Shown here piece by piece: positions 1-12,979 of a DNA stretch of 64,000 bases. Positions within the stretch are counted from its first letter, which is position 1. Each line of letters starts with the position of its first letter. Below the pieces are notes generated by a model. That model searched no databases and was not told the DNA's origin. It saw only the letters and a list, made by a program, of their open reading frames with translations. Source of the DNA: Mycteria americana (Eukaryota > Chordata > Aves > Ciconiiformes > Ciconiidae); assembly GCF_035582795.1 (NCBI RefSeq), contig NC_134367.1:49693562-49757561 (forward strand). Reading direction: 5' to 3'. A program made the translations under genes and the position numbers.

Positions 1-1593
1 AAAAAAAGCTTTGGGCAAAGAGAGTGAGACAGGATTTTATGTTAAAAAAAAAATTATTATAGTTGTCCCATGAAAAAGGAGAATATGCACAAGCCGGTGT
101 CACCGTTTGTCAGAAGCCCCATAGCATATTTACATCCAGAGTAATTGCAGAATATCTTTGCATATAAATTGACACTGCCTTGGTCCTTGAAGATAAAGCC
201 ATGTCTATACTTAAAATGGACACGACCTCCTAAATGATTTCTTTATTGCTTTCCAGCTACAATGAAGATAATTTCAAAATCCCTCAACACTCCTATCCTG
301 CAATCAGAAACTTCTCTCTGCTTTTCACTGTTGTTTTCACAAATGTCTGACACTGACTGAGGTCTGCTTCAACTTCATGAAAGTACCATCAGACATTTCA
401 ACTAGGGAATTAGAACTGCATAGCAGTTAAATGACATCGCTGAAGATGTGCAGCTTCACCATGCTCACACTCACTGCAAGGCATCAGCACCAGCTATACA
501 GATGCAATGATGTTTCAACTGACAGAATTAATCAGGGAAAATTATTATCCAGTCCTAATGCTTGCAGGTTTCCCTTCTCTATATATTCCAGGGCAGAAGG
601 CAAAAACCAAAGACATCTCCATATGGAAGCTTTTTTCCACCTTCACCTCCAGCAAGCAAATTTGTAAAAATCATGATGATGTCAGATTAAGCCGCTGAGT
701 TCAGACGTTTGAAATGCAAAGCTAAACATGTATAGCTGAAATGGTTGCTAATAAGCCTCTGCTACAGACAAAGCAAACTATGTTAGGATCAGCACTAAAA
801 CTAAACAAAACCTATTTTACAAAAACATCCTGTTCCATGTGTTTATTCATTTACTTTTAGTGGCATCCTGCAGGACGTGGTGTAAGGAGCAATATAAATC
901 TTCAGTTACGCTTCTCAGCTGACCAATATTTCTGACTCAAGGAGTTCACACTTTGGAAAACTACTGATCCGCACTTCCCATGAGGGCTTGAGAAGACAGT
1001 ATTAAGAGTATGAAGAATTTCTTTTTCATGCAAGTTCTTTGTAACCATTTAAGTAGGTAAGGGTAGAATGAATAGCTGCCAGGGAATTCATGTAAAGCTT
1101 TCAGGTACCACCTGGGTGTTATTAAGTAACAATTGCCTCTATCAGTAGGAATGACATTTGTCAATACTAGAAGGTAGCCAATTATGGTTCAGGAGAAAGT
1201 ATCAGATTATAGGTTAGTTTTAAGGGAGAGAGGGAGACCGAGAAAACAGAGACATTCAAAAGAAACTACACAGAAAAGAAAATAAAAGCAGCTCCTAGCT
1301 GGTTTCAGACAAAGAACTCAACTGTGCTAGCTGGTGCCAGCACTTCTTAATCAGTCATACTTGCTCTAAGCTTTTAATAAAGTCTGATTGCAGAAGGCTG
1401 AAACAGTTCTTGCTCCACTCAACAGGTAATTTGAGCATGCACAGCTGAGTGGTAGGCAACCAGCTACAGTACAACAAAATGGCACAACAAGACGGAGGCT
1501 TTAGGGGTCTGAAATGCCAGTAGGCATACGTTTGCCTGGGACACTCTCGCACAGAGGAAAGGCAAGATAAAAGGTTACATCTACAGATGTACC
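1..1593. other. Intergenic, nothing recognised
   Basis: AT-rich sequence with short scattered open frames on both strands. No repeat, exon or RNA gene is supported. Confidence 0.6.
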
Positions 1594-1648
1594 TGGGTGA
1601 CCTCACTGAAGTTTTGGGTGACCTCACTGAAATTTCAGGTGACCTAAT
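1594..1648. repeat. 21-bp tandem repeat, about 2.6 copies
   Basis: TGGGTGACCTCACTGAA occurs at 1594 and again at 1615, and a partial third unit CAGGTGACCT starts at 1636. The period is exactly 21 bp. Units one and two are identical over the first 17 bases. Confidence 0.85.
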
Positions 1649-3147
1649 CCAAAACTTAGATCTTCAAGCTATTGTCAGATGCTGACTGTACAATTTCCAA
1701 TGCACAAATATTTCTATTACATTGTCACTGAACTGACCAAAATCTCTTGTCCAGTAAAAGTCTCAACCCTCCTGGAAGGCCACATCCTGTGAGCTTGTTC
1801 AGATATCAGAGATCAAGTTCAAATCCTCACCCTCTCTGACTTGGATGAGTAAGCAGAGGAAGACCCACACCATAGCCTAGCCATTAGGGAATTCAGACCG
1901 AACACAACATTTCACATTTCTGCTTCCAAGTAAATATGGGATCTCATCATTGGGATCTTGGATGTAGAGGAAGGATAACCAAGAGCAAGAACAAATCAAT
2001 CATTTTAAGAACCAGTCAAGTCCCTTAGCTTCTGAAACAGGTTCATGACTGCTCATCCAAAAGGAGCGAAGCCTTTCTTTCCAGCCAAGGGTTGGGTGCT
2101 TGCCTACCCATGCTAGAGAACAGAAAGTTTTTCAGTACTGTATCTGTGGGAGCTTAGGCACCTCTTCACTCAACTTTTTGATGCTCAGTTGTCAGCACTT
2201 CTGCCTCCCCGTACACTACAGGGAAGTCTATGTAGCCTGATCTTACCACGGAAACTTTCCAGTTACTAAGTTGCCAAGACTAGTCCTTGTAAAGCTAAGC
2301 CCTGTGCACCATTACAGAGCTGGCTGTGAGTCACTTTTACTGGTCACTTTATACTGTGCCCGTATAAAGCTTTTATTGTAGTCACTAATGGAAAACACAT
2401 GTCAAACTAGTTACTTATTACAGCTGTGGGAAAGTTAATGACATAAAACAGGCACAGTGCCTTGCCACTGACCCCCTATAAAATTTCAGGCCTGCCACTT
2501 TAATTGGTGGAACTAAATCAATTTATCACTTAATTATGTGTCAATTTATGAAGAAAAGTGATTTTTTATTTTCTTGCAATCCTACTGACCAGGGATGCAG
2601 TGGCTAGAAAGTCAGAGATTTAAGCATAAAAAACTCCCGTCTTTGCCATACCCACCCACTTTAAAAACTCCTTTAACAAAAGAAATTATCTGCTTACCCG
2701 AGAAACCAAAATTCAGAGGTTCTGAAATGCAACAGTAATGAAGAGCAGTTGTAAGGAGTTGTAAGGTAAATGTGAAGATTTTCTAGGCTGGGTACAGTTC
2801 TAGATTTACAGTTAGGGTAGATGAGCAAACATTCTCCATCTCAGTTTTTTGTTATCTAGGAAACCCTGAGACAAATGACAGAAGAAAAAACACAGTCATT
2901 TAAGCATTGGACCTACTTGGGCATAAGTAGCTCCAGATCCTCATGTCCGCCCATATAATCTAAAATTACACAGGGATTTTATGAAATCGGAATAACACTT
3001 AACATGTGTCCATGTGAGGCACAGGAACTGTTGCTTGCTCTGTTCCTGGAGCTGATTTGCTTGGTTGGTTGTAGGTCCTTGTATCTGGGACAGTGATGGC
3101 GGTGCCCACAGCACAAACAGATAGTTTTCCATATAGCAATGCAAGGT
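1649..3147. other. Intergenic, nothing recognised
   Basis: An AT-rich block at about 2460-2590 has no repeat resemblance and looks like possible conserved non-coding DNA. Nothing else stands out. Confidence 0.55.
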
Positions 3148-3540
3148 CTGGAGAAAAGGAGGCTGAGGGGAGACCTTATCGCTCTCTTCAACTACCTGAA
3201 AGGAGGTTGTAGAGAGGTGGGGGTCGGTCTCTTCTCCCAGGTAACAAGTGATAGGACAAGAGGAAATGGCCTCAAGTTGTGCCAGGGGAGGTTTAGACTG
3301 GATATTAGGAAATTTTTCTTCACCGAGAGGGTTATCAAGCATTGGAACAGGCTGCCCAGGGAAGTGGTTGAGTCGCCATCCCTGGAGGTATTTAAAGGAC
3401 GTTTGGATGAGGTGCTTAGGGACATGGTGTAGTGGTGGTTTTGGCAGTGTTAGGTTTATGGTTGGACTCAATGATCTTGAAGGTCTTTTCCAACCTATAT
3501 GATTCTGTGATTCTGTGATTCTGTGATTCTGTGATTCTGT
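3148..3540 (+). mobile_element. CR1 LINE, 5'-truncated 3' end
   Basis: This is the 3' end of a chicken-repeat-1 retrotransposon. Homology to the second copy at 35618-36150 begins at about 3148 and runs to the tail. The frame encodes the last part of ORF2 ([13 protein letters not shown], then [20 protein letters not shown], then [14 protein letters not shown]) and stops at TAG near 3430. A short 3' UTR follows, ending in about five copies of the 8-bp GATTCTGT repeat, the hallmark CR1 tail. Abrupt 5' truncation is typical of target-primed insertion. The ORF2 remnant has no in-frame stop, which suggests a relatively young copy. Confidence 0.93.
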
Positions 3541-5526
3541 CTGGCAGAATAAGAAGAACCGGGAACTGCTAGCCAGCAGCAGGCTCTGCTGCTAAGTGAA
3601 TAAAAAGTTAGTAATAAAGAAACGCCTCCTTAAAGGACACCCAGTACAAGACAACATGCGCTTGAGACCATTGCAAGGGCAGTGTTCACGTAGGTCAGTT
3701 TGAGGAAGGGGAAGTAGAGAGAGGCCTCTGACTATAGAAAAAGAGGGCTGTAGTTCTCCTTTCTGTGGAAAGCTGATGGGCTTTCCATTCAAGGGGCAGT
3801 ATCATCTGCCCGCAACACTGAAGGCAGCCTGGGGATGGGCAAAGCACATTACAACTAGTCCATGCATGCCCACTCTTGCCTTCAAAGCTGAGTGGCTACA
3901 AAGCTATGAAACAGAGTAAGGAAAGAGATAATAAGGAGCTACAGCTAAACGGGCATCTTAATAGATCCGGTAAAGGTGCGACCAATCCTTAAAACTTCCA
4001 GAAAGGCATTAGTAAACTGTATCCTGGAAAGCAAATGAAAGAAGAGCCAAGCCAACCTCTAGACCCAAGCGCTGCATGTATGTGAATGACAACAAGAGGA
4101 TACAGGAGGCATTTGCTACACATAGCAGGAGAATACAGTGTTAAAGGAAAACTGTCAAATATCTAGATTTCATTCTGATTAGCGCAACAGGAAAAAGAAA
4201 AAAAAAACATTTAATGGCGGGACTGAAAGCTGCAAAAATCATTAATCTTGGCAATATACAGTGGAATCCACATAAGGACAGCTCAAGGCAGAGGAAAATA
4301 AGAGATTTCCTGACACGTTGGAGGGCATGGGACATCTGCTAAGACAATGAAGAACTCAAGCTATCACTGAACACAGTGTCAGTGGTGCATGCACAGCAAT
4401 GTGCGTCAGTAGCATTACGGCCAAAGTGGGAGAGCAGCTCCAGCATACAGCATAATTAAGTGTAATTGGAAAGGTGGAGGAATCCTCAGAATGAGTTAGC
4501 TTGATTGCTGCAAGTAATAAAAAACCCAAATCATGCTGGGCCAATCTGAATGTGCAAAGGCCCTTGGGACCCACACACAGCTAAAATGGGGAAAACTGTA
4601 CTGCAGCCACCCTCGCAGATGTAACTTGCAAGGATTCCATAAAGGCTGGGTTCAGTGCATAGGAACAGATACAGTCTACTCTCATCTGCTGGGGGAAGCA
4701 GAGAGGTCGTTACTTCCATTACTGCATTAGGAGGAAAGCACTTCTATACATTAGAAGCACTTCATATCTCAGAAAAGGCAATGAGATTAGGAGAGGGGAA
4801 GTGATCTGATCTAATCCTCAAAGGAGAAAACTTGCCAGGATTTAAAGCCCCAACCTCCACAAAAGAACTGAACCACACTGAGGCTGTGAACTCCCTGTTA
4901 GTATTTACACAAAGATTAAGAGAAATGTCAGCACTTCCATGAGGTGTGAGGGATAGAAGAGAGCAACTGGTAGTGAAGGAGATGGACAAGAGTATCCAAA
5001 ACAGAAAGGGTGACAATCACACTCAAATGATTCAAATGAATTAAAAGTCAAAAAAAGAGAAAATCCTGTAGCAGCTGTTCTCTCATGCAGCAGGATGATG
5101 GCATACAAAAGAGAAGAGATAGATGTTCGCTCACACCTACGATCTGCCAAAAGAAATGGAGAAATGGGAAGGGAAGCACAGTGTGTAGATACTATTGATT
5201 TCTTTTTACTACAGTTGGCAAGGCCTGGATGTCAAGCACACAGCATGGCCATCAGAGATGTTTGGATTAAAAAAAATTCAGGCTCTGCATGTGGGATGTG
5301 AACATGTCCAAAAGTGGTTTAAAGAAAAAAACAAGGGATTCTAGAGAATATTTCCTCCAGACATTTGGAAGAAAGTCTGTGAGGGACGCTGAGATGTTGC
5401 ACCGTGCAAAGGACAAAGAAGTGCAGAGGAATTTTCCAGAAAGACTTCACAAGTAACATAAATTCTCCTAGACTGTTTTATTTATGTAAAGTATCAGAAA
5501 AAACAGCAAGGAAGCAATGATAGTTC
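3541..5526. other. Intergenic, nothing recognised
   Basis: Sequence between the first CR1 and the integrase relic. No pol or LTR sequence belonging to the relic could be identified here. Confidence 0.55.
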
Positions 5527-5965
5527 ATGATGCACCTAATAGAGGCTTGGCAGCAATTGGTGCCTGATTTATATGAACATAGGCAGAACCACTACCTGCT
5601 GATACTTGATTATTACAGTCGTTTTGTCAAACTTAGAAACACATTATACAGCACTGCAATGAGTCAGACCACGGTAATATTCACCAGGCACAGTATTTAC
5701 AGCAAGCTAATTTGGAATAATGGCTTGCAATACATACCCAAGGAATTCCGAAAATTTGCGAAGGACAGTATTTCATATACACAACAAGCAGTTTGTATTA
5801 GCTGCAGTCCAATGGAATGGCTGAAAACACACACTTGAGTACCTGAGTAGACATTACTCAAGATAAATGAAGAGCAATTGCAATCCATACTTCAGTTTAG
5901 TACACTACCCAAACCAAGTTGTGGAGTTTTATCAGCACTGATGCTAAAAGTGCAAGAAGCACTCT
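5527..5965 (+). pseudogene. Relic of a Ty3/gypsy-type retroelement integrase
   Basis: An open stretch at 5527-5838 resembles the integrase catalytic core of Ty3/gypsy-like elements. It has HYLLILDYYSRFVKL with the first catalytic Asp of the DDE triad, then a change of Asp to Asn where family members have the second (WNNGLQY), then PKEFRKFAKD. From about 5770 the homology moves to another frame, where a QSNGMAE motif containing the third catalytic residue is read at 5805-5825 after an in-frame stop at 5799-5801. Weak resemblance to the following domain persists to about 5965. Frameshift, stop and the lost Asp mean it is dead. No LTRs, reverse transcriptase or other pol parts were recognised nearby. 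It could also be a broken host gene derived from such an integrase. Confidence 0.72.
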
Positions 5966-6160
5966 ATTGAAGAAAAGGTGAAACACCCAGAGGTGCAAAT
6001 CACTGAATATGATAGAGCGTGGTGGACAAAAGATAATGGAGATTTCACTATGAAATGTCGGGCTGCTAAAACCTTTCACAAGAAATGTCAGTGTCATAGT
6101 ATCACATCCAGGCAATAAGGTGCAGTAACAGGACGATAAAATTATTTCAGGTTCTTCTGT

Positions 6161-6211
6161 AATATAGAATATTGTAATATATATAGATATATATACTATA
6201 ACATAGAATAC
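6161..6211. repeat. AT-rich microsatellite-like tract
   Basis: An interrupted TA-rich stretch (AATATATATAGATATATATA and flanks) lies just downstream of the integrase relic. Confidence 0.7.
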
Positions 6212-9200
6212 TACCTCATCTGCAGTAAATAGCAGCTCTTAGTCAGATGCACCCCACAAAGAATCTACCAAACCCACCAACCTGTCTGATCAGTGAGAAG
6301 TTGTCACTATTGCTAATGCACCTGTACCATTTCTTCAGGTTACGTATTTCCCACTTGCAGCTGATGGGTCTTCTGTTATCTGACCTGATCTACTTTGCAA
6401 CGCCTGATGATATCCCCAGGCAAATGCTGCACCCTCACATACAACTATGGGATTAATAGAAAATTAAATATAAAATAATACAGGAGTGAATATTGAGAGC
6501 ATTAAGTACATTAAGATTCAAGCATTCGGTAGTTAGAGAATACCAAGATAATGTTAATTCATGCATGCCTTATTCTGTCCTGGCAGGTATAAGCACCATG
6601 AAAACTTTAAGTGTTTCTTTTATTCCACACAAAAGTGGCAAAACCAGGGCTGCAGAAAGGGATTGGACCCAGAGGTGCTGTTCAAACCATCCGGTTGCGA
6701 AGCATGTCCCACTCTCAAGGATTTAGAGTTTAAAGTTACCAAACAAGAACAGAAGGTAAAACAAAGGCAGAAGAAACTTACTTGAGGTCATGCACCATGT
6801 CAGTATTCAAAATGGGACCAACGCTAGTCCTCCTGAATCCCAGTTCAGAGTTTATTCTTTAGATGTTGCTTCATAAGAAAAGTCAACCATTGGCCAATAA
6901 CTTGGGCACACCACAGGATGCCATGAAGCCATCAGTGTGGTTCCGAGTTTGACTGAAAGAACACCAGCATATTCATAGATAACGAATCCTTCCTCCCAGG
7001 GTCGCAAGTCTTGCAGACTCAATGGTAAAGCAAACTAGACCTGCTGGGACTAAACAGGCCTTGGGTTCATAGCTATGTAACAGAAATTCAAATAGTATTC
7101 AGATCTTTGAAATAATGAGGAATTAGTTTTTTAATATCTAAATAATCCAAAGAAGCAGACTAGAGGATGATGCCTCTCCCCGGGCAGTTGTAAGCAATGA
7201 TATATTTCCAGTAATACCCTAACAGCAGCCTGAATATGTAATAGATTAAAAGTACACTGAAAGAGATGATTAACAGACAGTCCATTATGGGCTCCCTAAA
7301 GTAACATTTTCTGAAATATTAATATTTAATTATGGAGGTGGCAGCAGGCTGCAGGGTTTCCCTTCTTTCATTTCAATGTGTTCTCCTTATCTGTCACTAA
7401 AATATTAGAGATAATGAGAAATCATGTACCTGTGTAAACTGTAATAGCAGTAATATGGCAAAGCAGAACAGAAAAAGAAAAAAAAAAAATAGGCCTCAAG
7501 CTGTTCATGGGGTCTCTGGTAATTGGAAGAGTCAATGGCTATATGATTCAAAAAAATACCTTCCCTGGAGAAGGAGACTGATTGTCCCGCATTTATACAG
7601 CAGCTAACCAACTCTAAGCAGGCTTTCCTTTGCATATTATTGGTGCCAGCCCAATGAGGCAGAAAATTGCATCGTGTCATTTAATTTCCCAATCTTTGTT
7701 TTCATTGTATTAATCTTTTGGCTTTGCTTCACTTTATAATTTGAAGGCTCAGCAAGAAGCAAACCAAATGGAAATTCAGCTTACTTTCATGTCTAGCTGA
7801 ATGTTCGTTGCAGTTTTGGAAAGTTTAATTCTGCGTAATCTCACCCATGAATAATAATCATCTGGTTTTGTATGCAGACATATTAGTGGTTATTAAAGAC
7901 TGCCTTAAAAATTCTTGGGATTGTGCCCAAAAGTCAGTCACCAAAACATGATTAACAAATAGGTTACAGGAAGAGAGCAGATAGATAGTTTTTTTAAGCA
8001 GAACCGTGTGCCCTGTTGTTATAGAAGAAAGTAAAGAAGTTGGCAAACTTCCTGAACTTGACTAATGATTTTAAAGTTTACAGTTCCCAAACTGGAAATT
8101 CAGATACTGAGGATGTTAAAACAGAGTGGGTATCTTGGAAAAAGCACAGGAAATAAATATGGAAGTTTCACTTAGACAGAAGGGGAGGGAAAAAAGAAAA
8201 AAACCCTGATTCTCTCCTTGTGCTTAGAGTTAGTTGGCTCACCAAGGGCTGTGTTTTGCTGGGTGCCACTCAGACAGCAGGGCCCTACAGAGATCTTCTG
8301 TTCAGAAGCAGGAACAGATTAGCAGGGTCATCGCACAGAGAAACGCCTTGCCTCCACTTCATGCACCATGCCAGGGCAAAGTGAGGAATAGATCCCAAGT
8401 CCAGGCCTCCAGTTGCCTCTCTTCCCCCCAGAAGCACGCTGACTCCTTGTAGAAGGTCTGAAGGCTCACTCGATTGCTCCTGGGTGCCTTATGTGCATTA
8501 CTCTTGTTTTCATTTATTGAACTATCATGAAGACACACTGCAAATTTATACAACACATCTAATATATATTTCATGCTGTGGTTATATGATTCCCAGTTCA
8601 TCCAAATAGGATTCATGAGCCATATCTGATGAATAAAGCTATTTTTGAAATGAGATGTCTTTTTCATGATTCTGTCTCTGTTTTTTAAAAAGGGGGGATT
8701 TTTCCTTTGACCAGAATCTCTTGTAACCATGATGAAGAGTTTAAAGCTTCCCTTGCTCAGATCTCCAAGGACACATCTTACCCATAAAAGTTTCGGGTTT
8801 TGCCTGTTATCATCCAATTGTGGGAAGTTTCCACACTCGCATGCACCTTAGTCACAGGAAAAGAACATACAGCAAATATTGCTGTCACTGTCTCAAGACC
8901 AAAACGATGAAGACCTAAACAAAATGAAGCTTGTGTTTAAAAAAAAGGGAGAGGGTACTCTTTAAATGTTCATGACCCGGGAGAAAAAGGAAGAGCACCA
9001 TCAGGTAGACCCTGCACTTCAGTGCAGTTCTGCACTTCTTCGTAAGAGACAGAAAACCTCTGACCTGCTGACTAACTGATGGTGAATGGAAGGACCCAAA
9101 AGAAACCACTATCTGACACGAGACTCATGAGATCCAAGTTTCATTACACAAGTTTAGCCAACATATTTCATCCTTGTCAGGGTGAGTAGCCCTACCCAGT

Positions 9201-11325
9201 CACTTTTCTCTGTTTCCCAAAAAAAAGCTGTCCTCATGGAACACTTCAGGAAGCTGATTGTAAAAGACTCCAAACGTGCTCTGCTGCTGTCATTTGCTCT
9301 ACCTGTGTCCCCTGAACGCACAAATCACATAGGGGTGCAATTGCTTCTTGCTACTGGAGCCTGTTGCAGGTGTCTACAATTAAACATGTCTCGAAGTACT
9401 TGCTTATCATCAGGAAGTAGGTAAGATGTTTTAATGCCTCTTGTGAGATGGTCATCATTCACAGAGATGTGTTTTGGAGTTTAAAATTAGATTATTTGAA
9501 AAGAAGACTATTCAAGTCTCAAAAATGGATTTTTTAAAAGTTTAGGAAGTCTTTGCTAGAGTCACCCATGCTCCAAATGTACCAGAAGGTATTGGACTTG
9601 AGCATAAAATATGTCATGAAATTCTGTATCTATAGTATTCTAGATGCATAATCAGGTAGGCATAATGTTCCCTGTAGCTCCCAAATTTTAGGAAAAGTTG
9701 AGCAGCAACTCAGAGCTCCATTAATCTTACTGAAATCCTAGAAATACCGTCCTCTTTCATCTGAGTTAATCTAGCCTCAAGCAAACTCAGAGCATACAGG
9801 GCTGCTTCAGTTTGCACACTGAAATAATCATTCTTCTACCATTGTAGACTCCCTGTGAGCTCATTAAAACAGACCAGAGGTACCCAAAATAGTTTCATAG
9901 ACCTCAAAACTCCCTGACATAAATTCAAATACTCCACAGATTAAAGCTCAATGAAGTTTTCAAAGTTCATTAGCACCAAGAATTGGATTTGGTTCCATAT
10001 ACCTAGAATAAAACAAGTTCCAGTAACAAAAGGAATTGAACTGTTTAACATTGTGGCTTAAATTGTCAAGAAACACGACCTGCTTCACCAAATTGTAATT
10101 GAGGCAATAGATGGACAATTGTCAAATACTATGATATGGTATAGATTTAAAGGGTCTTCTTACATAAAGGTTGATGTGTCTCTGAAAGTTAATTACTAGT
10201 ATTTGTGCTAACTGTCATGCAGTTTTCATAGCCAGGACCTGTCATAAATATATTGCTGATATTTAATTGCAGAACTGAGAGAAGAGGAGACATGTATCAA
10301 CACAACCAAATTATAAATGACAGTTACAAGTCCTGAAGTTGATAATTTATGGGTTTTTTCTACACTTGATATCACTTTTTAATGGACTTTATGCTTTCTG
10401 TAAGAATGTTTTTGTTTAACTTGTTTTTTCCAAATGCTTGTTTTTCCTTGTTATTGTGATTTGATGCAGAAAGGATGAACCTTTTCTTTCGGAAATTTGG
10501 CTGCAGAAGTAGCATGGGTATTTTGGGTCTGCATTACTGGAGGAGGAGAAATAATGCACACCTCCCCCCTTCTTCCCACTGTACTTGAGAAGAATGGGAT
10601 GAATCCATTAGTCTTCAAAGACCTCTCTCCCAACCTGCTCATAAAACATGAGGAAATTACCTCTTTTCAACTCCTTCTTCTATTCTGCCCTGTTGACAAA
10701 CCTGCCAGGAAGCAAGAATTTTAAATACCAGACTTTTACAGCACCAGAGAATGCCTGGTGGGTCTCCAACCTGGGAACCAGATGAGGACAAGGCAGAAGG
10801 TCCCAAGCCTTGCCAGCAGCCAAGGAGAGCAGGCACCGATCTAGGGCAGCAGCACAAGCGTGTCTGGACGATGAAAGAAGGATGTGGGATAACCCTGGTA
10901 CAAAAGGTTTTCTGCTATGGCTCAGCCTAGATGTTAAGGAGAAAAGTGCAAAAAATGAAGTGCTAGCCAGCCTTCCCCAGAAGTCTTTCCCAAAGACTTC
11001 ACTTGACAGTTAATTTACATCTTCATGAAGATCTGTATGTGTGTAAACACATTCATCAGTAGCTTAAGGCAACCATGAATACACAACTATAACTGGAATA
11101 ATAATGAAGTAAACAGAATTATAACATTAAGGAGGTTGTGGACATCTTCAGTAAAAGAATAAAAGGACTGTGCAAAATGTTAAATAAAATAAATACACTT
11201 ACAGACACTGACATGTTGTAAAATAGATTAACCTCCATGAGAAATTACACGTAGTGGAATAGCTTAATAAGCAGGTTTATTATAATGAAAAAAAAACCTA
11301 AAAGGAAAGTTTTTGACAAAAAGCT

Positions 11326-11375
11326 TAAGAAGTATCTTTAACATTTAACATTTAATAAGAAGTATCTTTAACATT
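11326..11375. repeat. Short direct duplication (20 bp, 30-bp spacing)
   Basis: TAAGAAGTATCTTTAACATT is present exactly at 11326-11345 and again at 11356-11375. Confidence 0.85.
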
Positions 11376-11667
11376 ATAATTATGTAGGAATTTTTCTTTT
11401 TCATTATGCCAATTATTCTTATTATCCAGATTGCCTTAACTGAAAAAATGAAAGCAGACTTGGTCAGCCTAGTCTTCTAATCTAAACGAACTAGTAAAGA
11501 CTTGTTTGATACCAGAATTAAGGGGTGCCATCTTTTTTTTTTCAAGCCCAGTTCCCTGAAATGTTAGCAAATCATTAACAGCCATTTAAGTCCTAAACAG
11601 GACTTAACAGATGGTCTTCTTAATGCACCACAAGTCACAGAAAGTTGCTAACAAACAACTCATACCA

Positions 11668-11748
11668 TAAAAAAAGAGGAGGAAAAAACAAACAAACAAA
11701 CAAAAACACAAAAAACCCACCCAAAACAAACAAAAAAAAGCCAAAAAC
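11668..11748. repeat. A/C-rich low-complexity tract with (CAAA)n
   Basis: A run of A and C with a few G, including CAAACAAACAAACAAA and ACCCACCCAAAACAAAC. It is not clearly attached to a retrotransposon. Confidence 0.8.
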
Positions 11749-12974
11749 TACAAGGTACCAAAGCAAGAAAAGAGTGCAGGCATCACCAGCTTTTTAGGTC
11801 CCCATAACAGCAGGATATTCATTAAGAGGTAAAATCCTATTCACCCTGGAAAATGAGCAAGCAACAAGGAAGTGTTCACCCTGGCAGAGAAAGTTCAAAA
11901 GAATTGATGTTAGGAAACTATTTACATATAAAATTTTGGTAGCTTTTTAAAAATCTTTTAGTTGACAGAGTTTAAATTTGGTCTCTACAACTCTCTGACA
12001 GCATGCTTTAGCATACATAAACATATACTTGTTCCTTCCCTGTCCGGAGATAAGGGTTCAAAAGCGTTGATATCAAAGAAACAATTCACAGTTTCAGAAA
12101 ACAGCTTTCAAAATGTTTGCAATGGAAATTACAACACTGTTTCCAGAATTTGTATCTAATTGTTCTTCCAAAACCAAAACTCTCATACTTTCCACATCTA
12201 TCTTCTAGATGGACTATAATTTTCTTTTACAATTAAAAACAAAGGGGGAAAGACTATGAGAGTTTTAATTTGGGGGGGGGGGGGGGGGGTGTACCTTCTG
12301 TGTGAGCCACAAGAAACAGATGTTATAGCTAACAGCAATGAAAATAGTATTTTATGGCTTCTTATGTTTTCAGAGCTTTGTATGGGGACATCAGGGACAG
12401 TTTCAGTTGTTTTTAAATTTCCACAGACTGCAGAATATTTTTGTACCTTCCCACCATTATAACACTCTGCCTTAAATAGTTAGCATGGTAAAATACCTTC
12501 AAGCTTTAAAATACTGAAGGAACTTGAAGAATAGTTTTAGATTGCTCAACGCTATGCCCTTGAGATTGCTGTAGCCTTGCAGTGCCAATAGAAATGATCT
12601 TTTGACTTTTCTGGACTTTTGATCAGATCCTAAAAGTATAATTTCAGTTCCGACTAATTGGCTCAGATGAAAGGAAATGGTGATAACCATTGCCCGGAGT
12701 GTTGGACCTATATGCACTTCCATGAGGTCTAGATATTAGTGCAGAAACCCTGTACCCCATGTGGCTCTGGCCTCTGACACCGCTTTTTAGGAAGACTGTC
12801 ACGTTCAACATCACTGGCAAGCTCTAAACAATAAGGGATTTCTGATGGGAGTGAGGAGGAGAGATACTGAAGCTATGGCTACAGGCAAGTGCTATTTTAT
12901 TACTCCATAAATACCTGAATTTTGAGGCCTCGGTCTGGAGCCAATCCCCTCCCAGACAGTCTGTCCTTACTTGT
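11749..12974. other. Intergenic, holds the poly(G) run
   Basis: Ordinary AT-rich sequence up to the left duplication of the first solo LTR. Only the 18-G run is notable. Confidence 0.55.
12272..12289 (+). repeat. Poly(G) run of 18
   Basis: Eighteen consecutive G follow TTTTAATT and precede TGTACC. Long mononucleotide G is rare in vertebrate DNA and can form G-quadruplexes; its exact length is also prone to sequencing error. Confidence 0.85.
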
Positions 12975-12979
12975 CCGTC

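Larger units (their letters stand above)
5966..11667. other. Intergenic, nothing recognised beyond the 6161-6211 and 11326-11375 repeats
   Basis: Apart from the tracts listed separately, I see no repeat family or coding exon. A 152-codon open frame on the minus strand at 8359-8817 has no motif. Confidence 0.55.

Noticed and set aside
2941..3471. 176-codon minus-strand open frame
   Set aside because: Antisense shadow of the CR1 copy at 3148-3540; its text repeats that of the antisense frame at the other CR1 copy.
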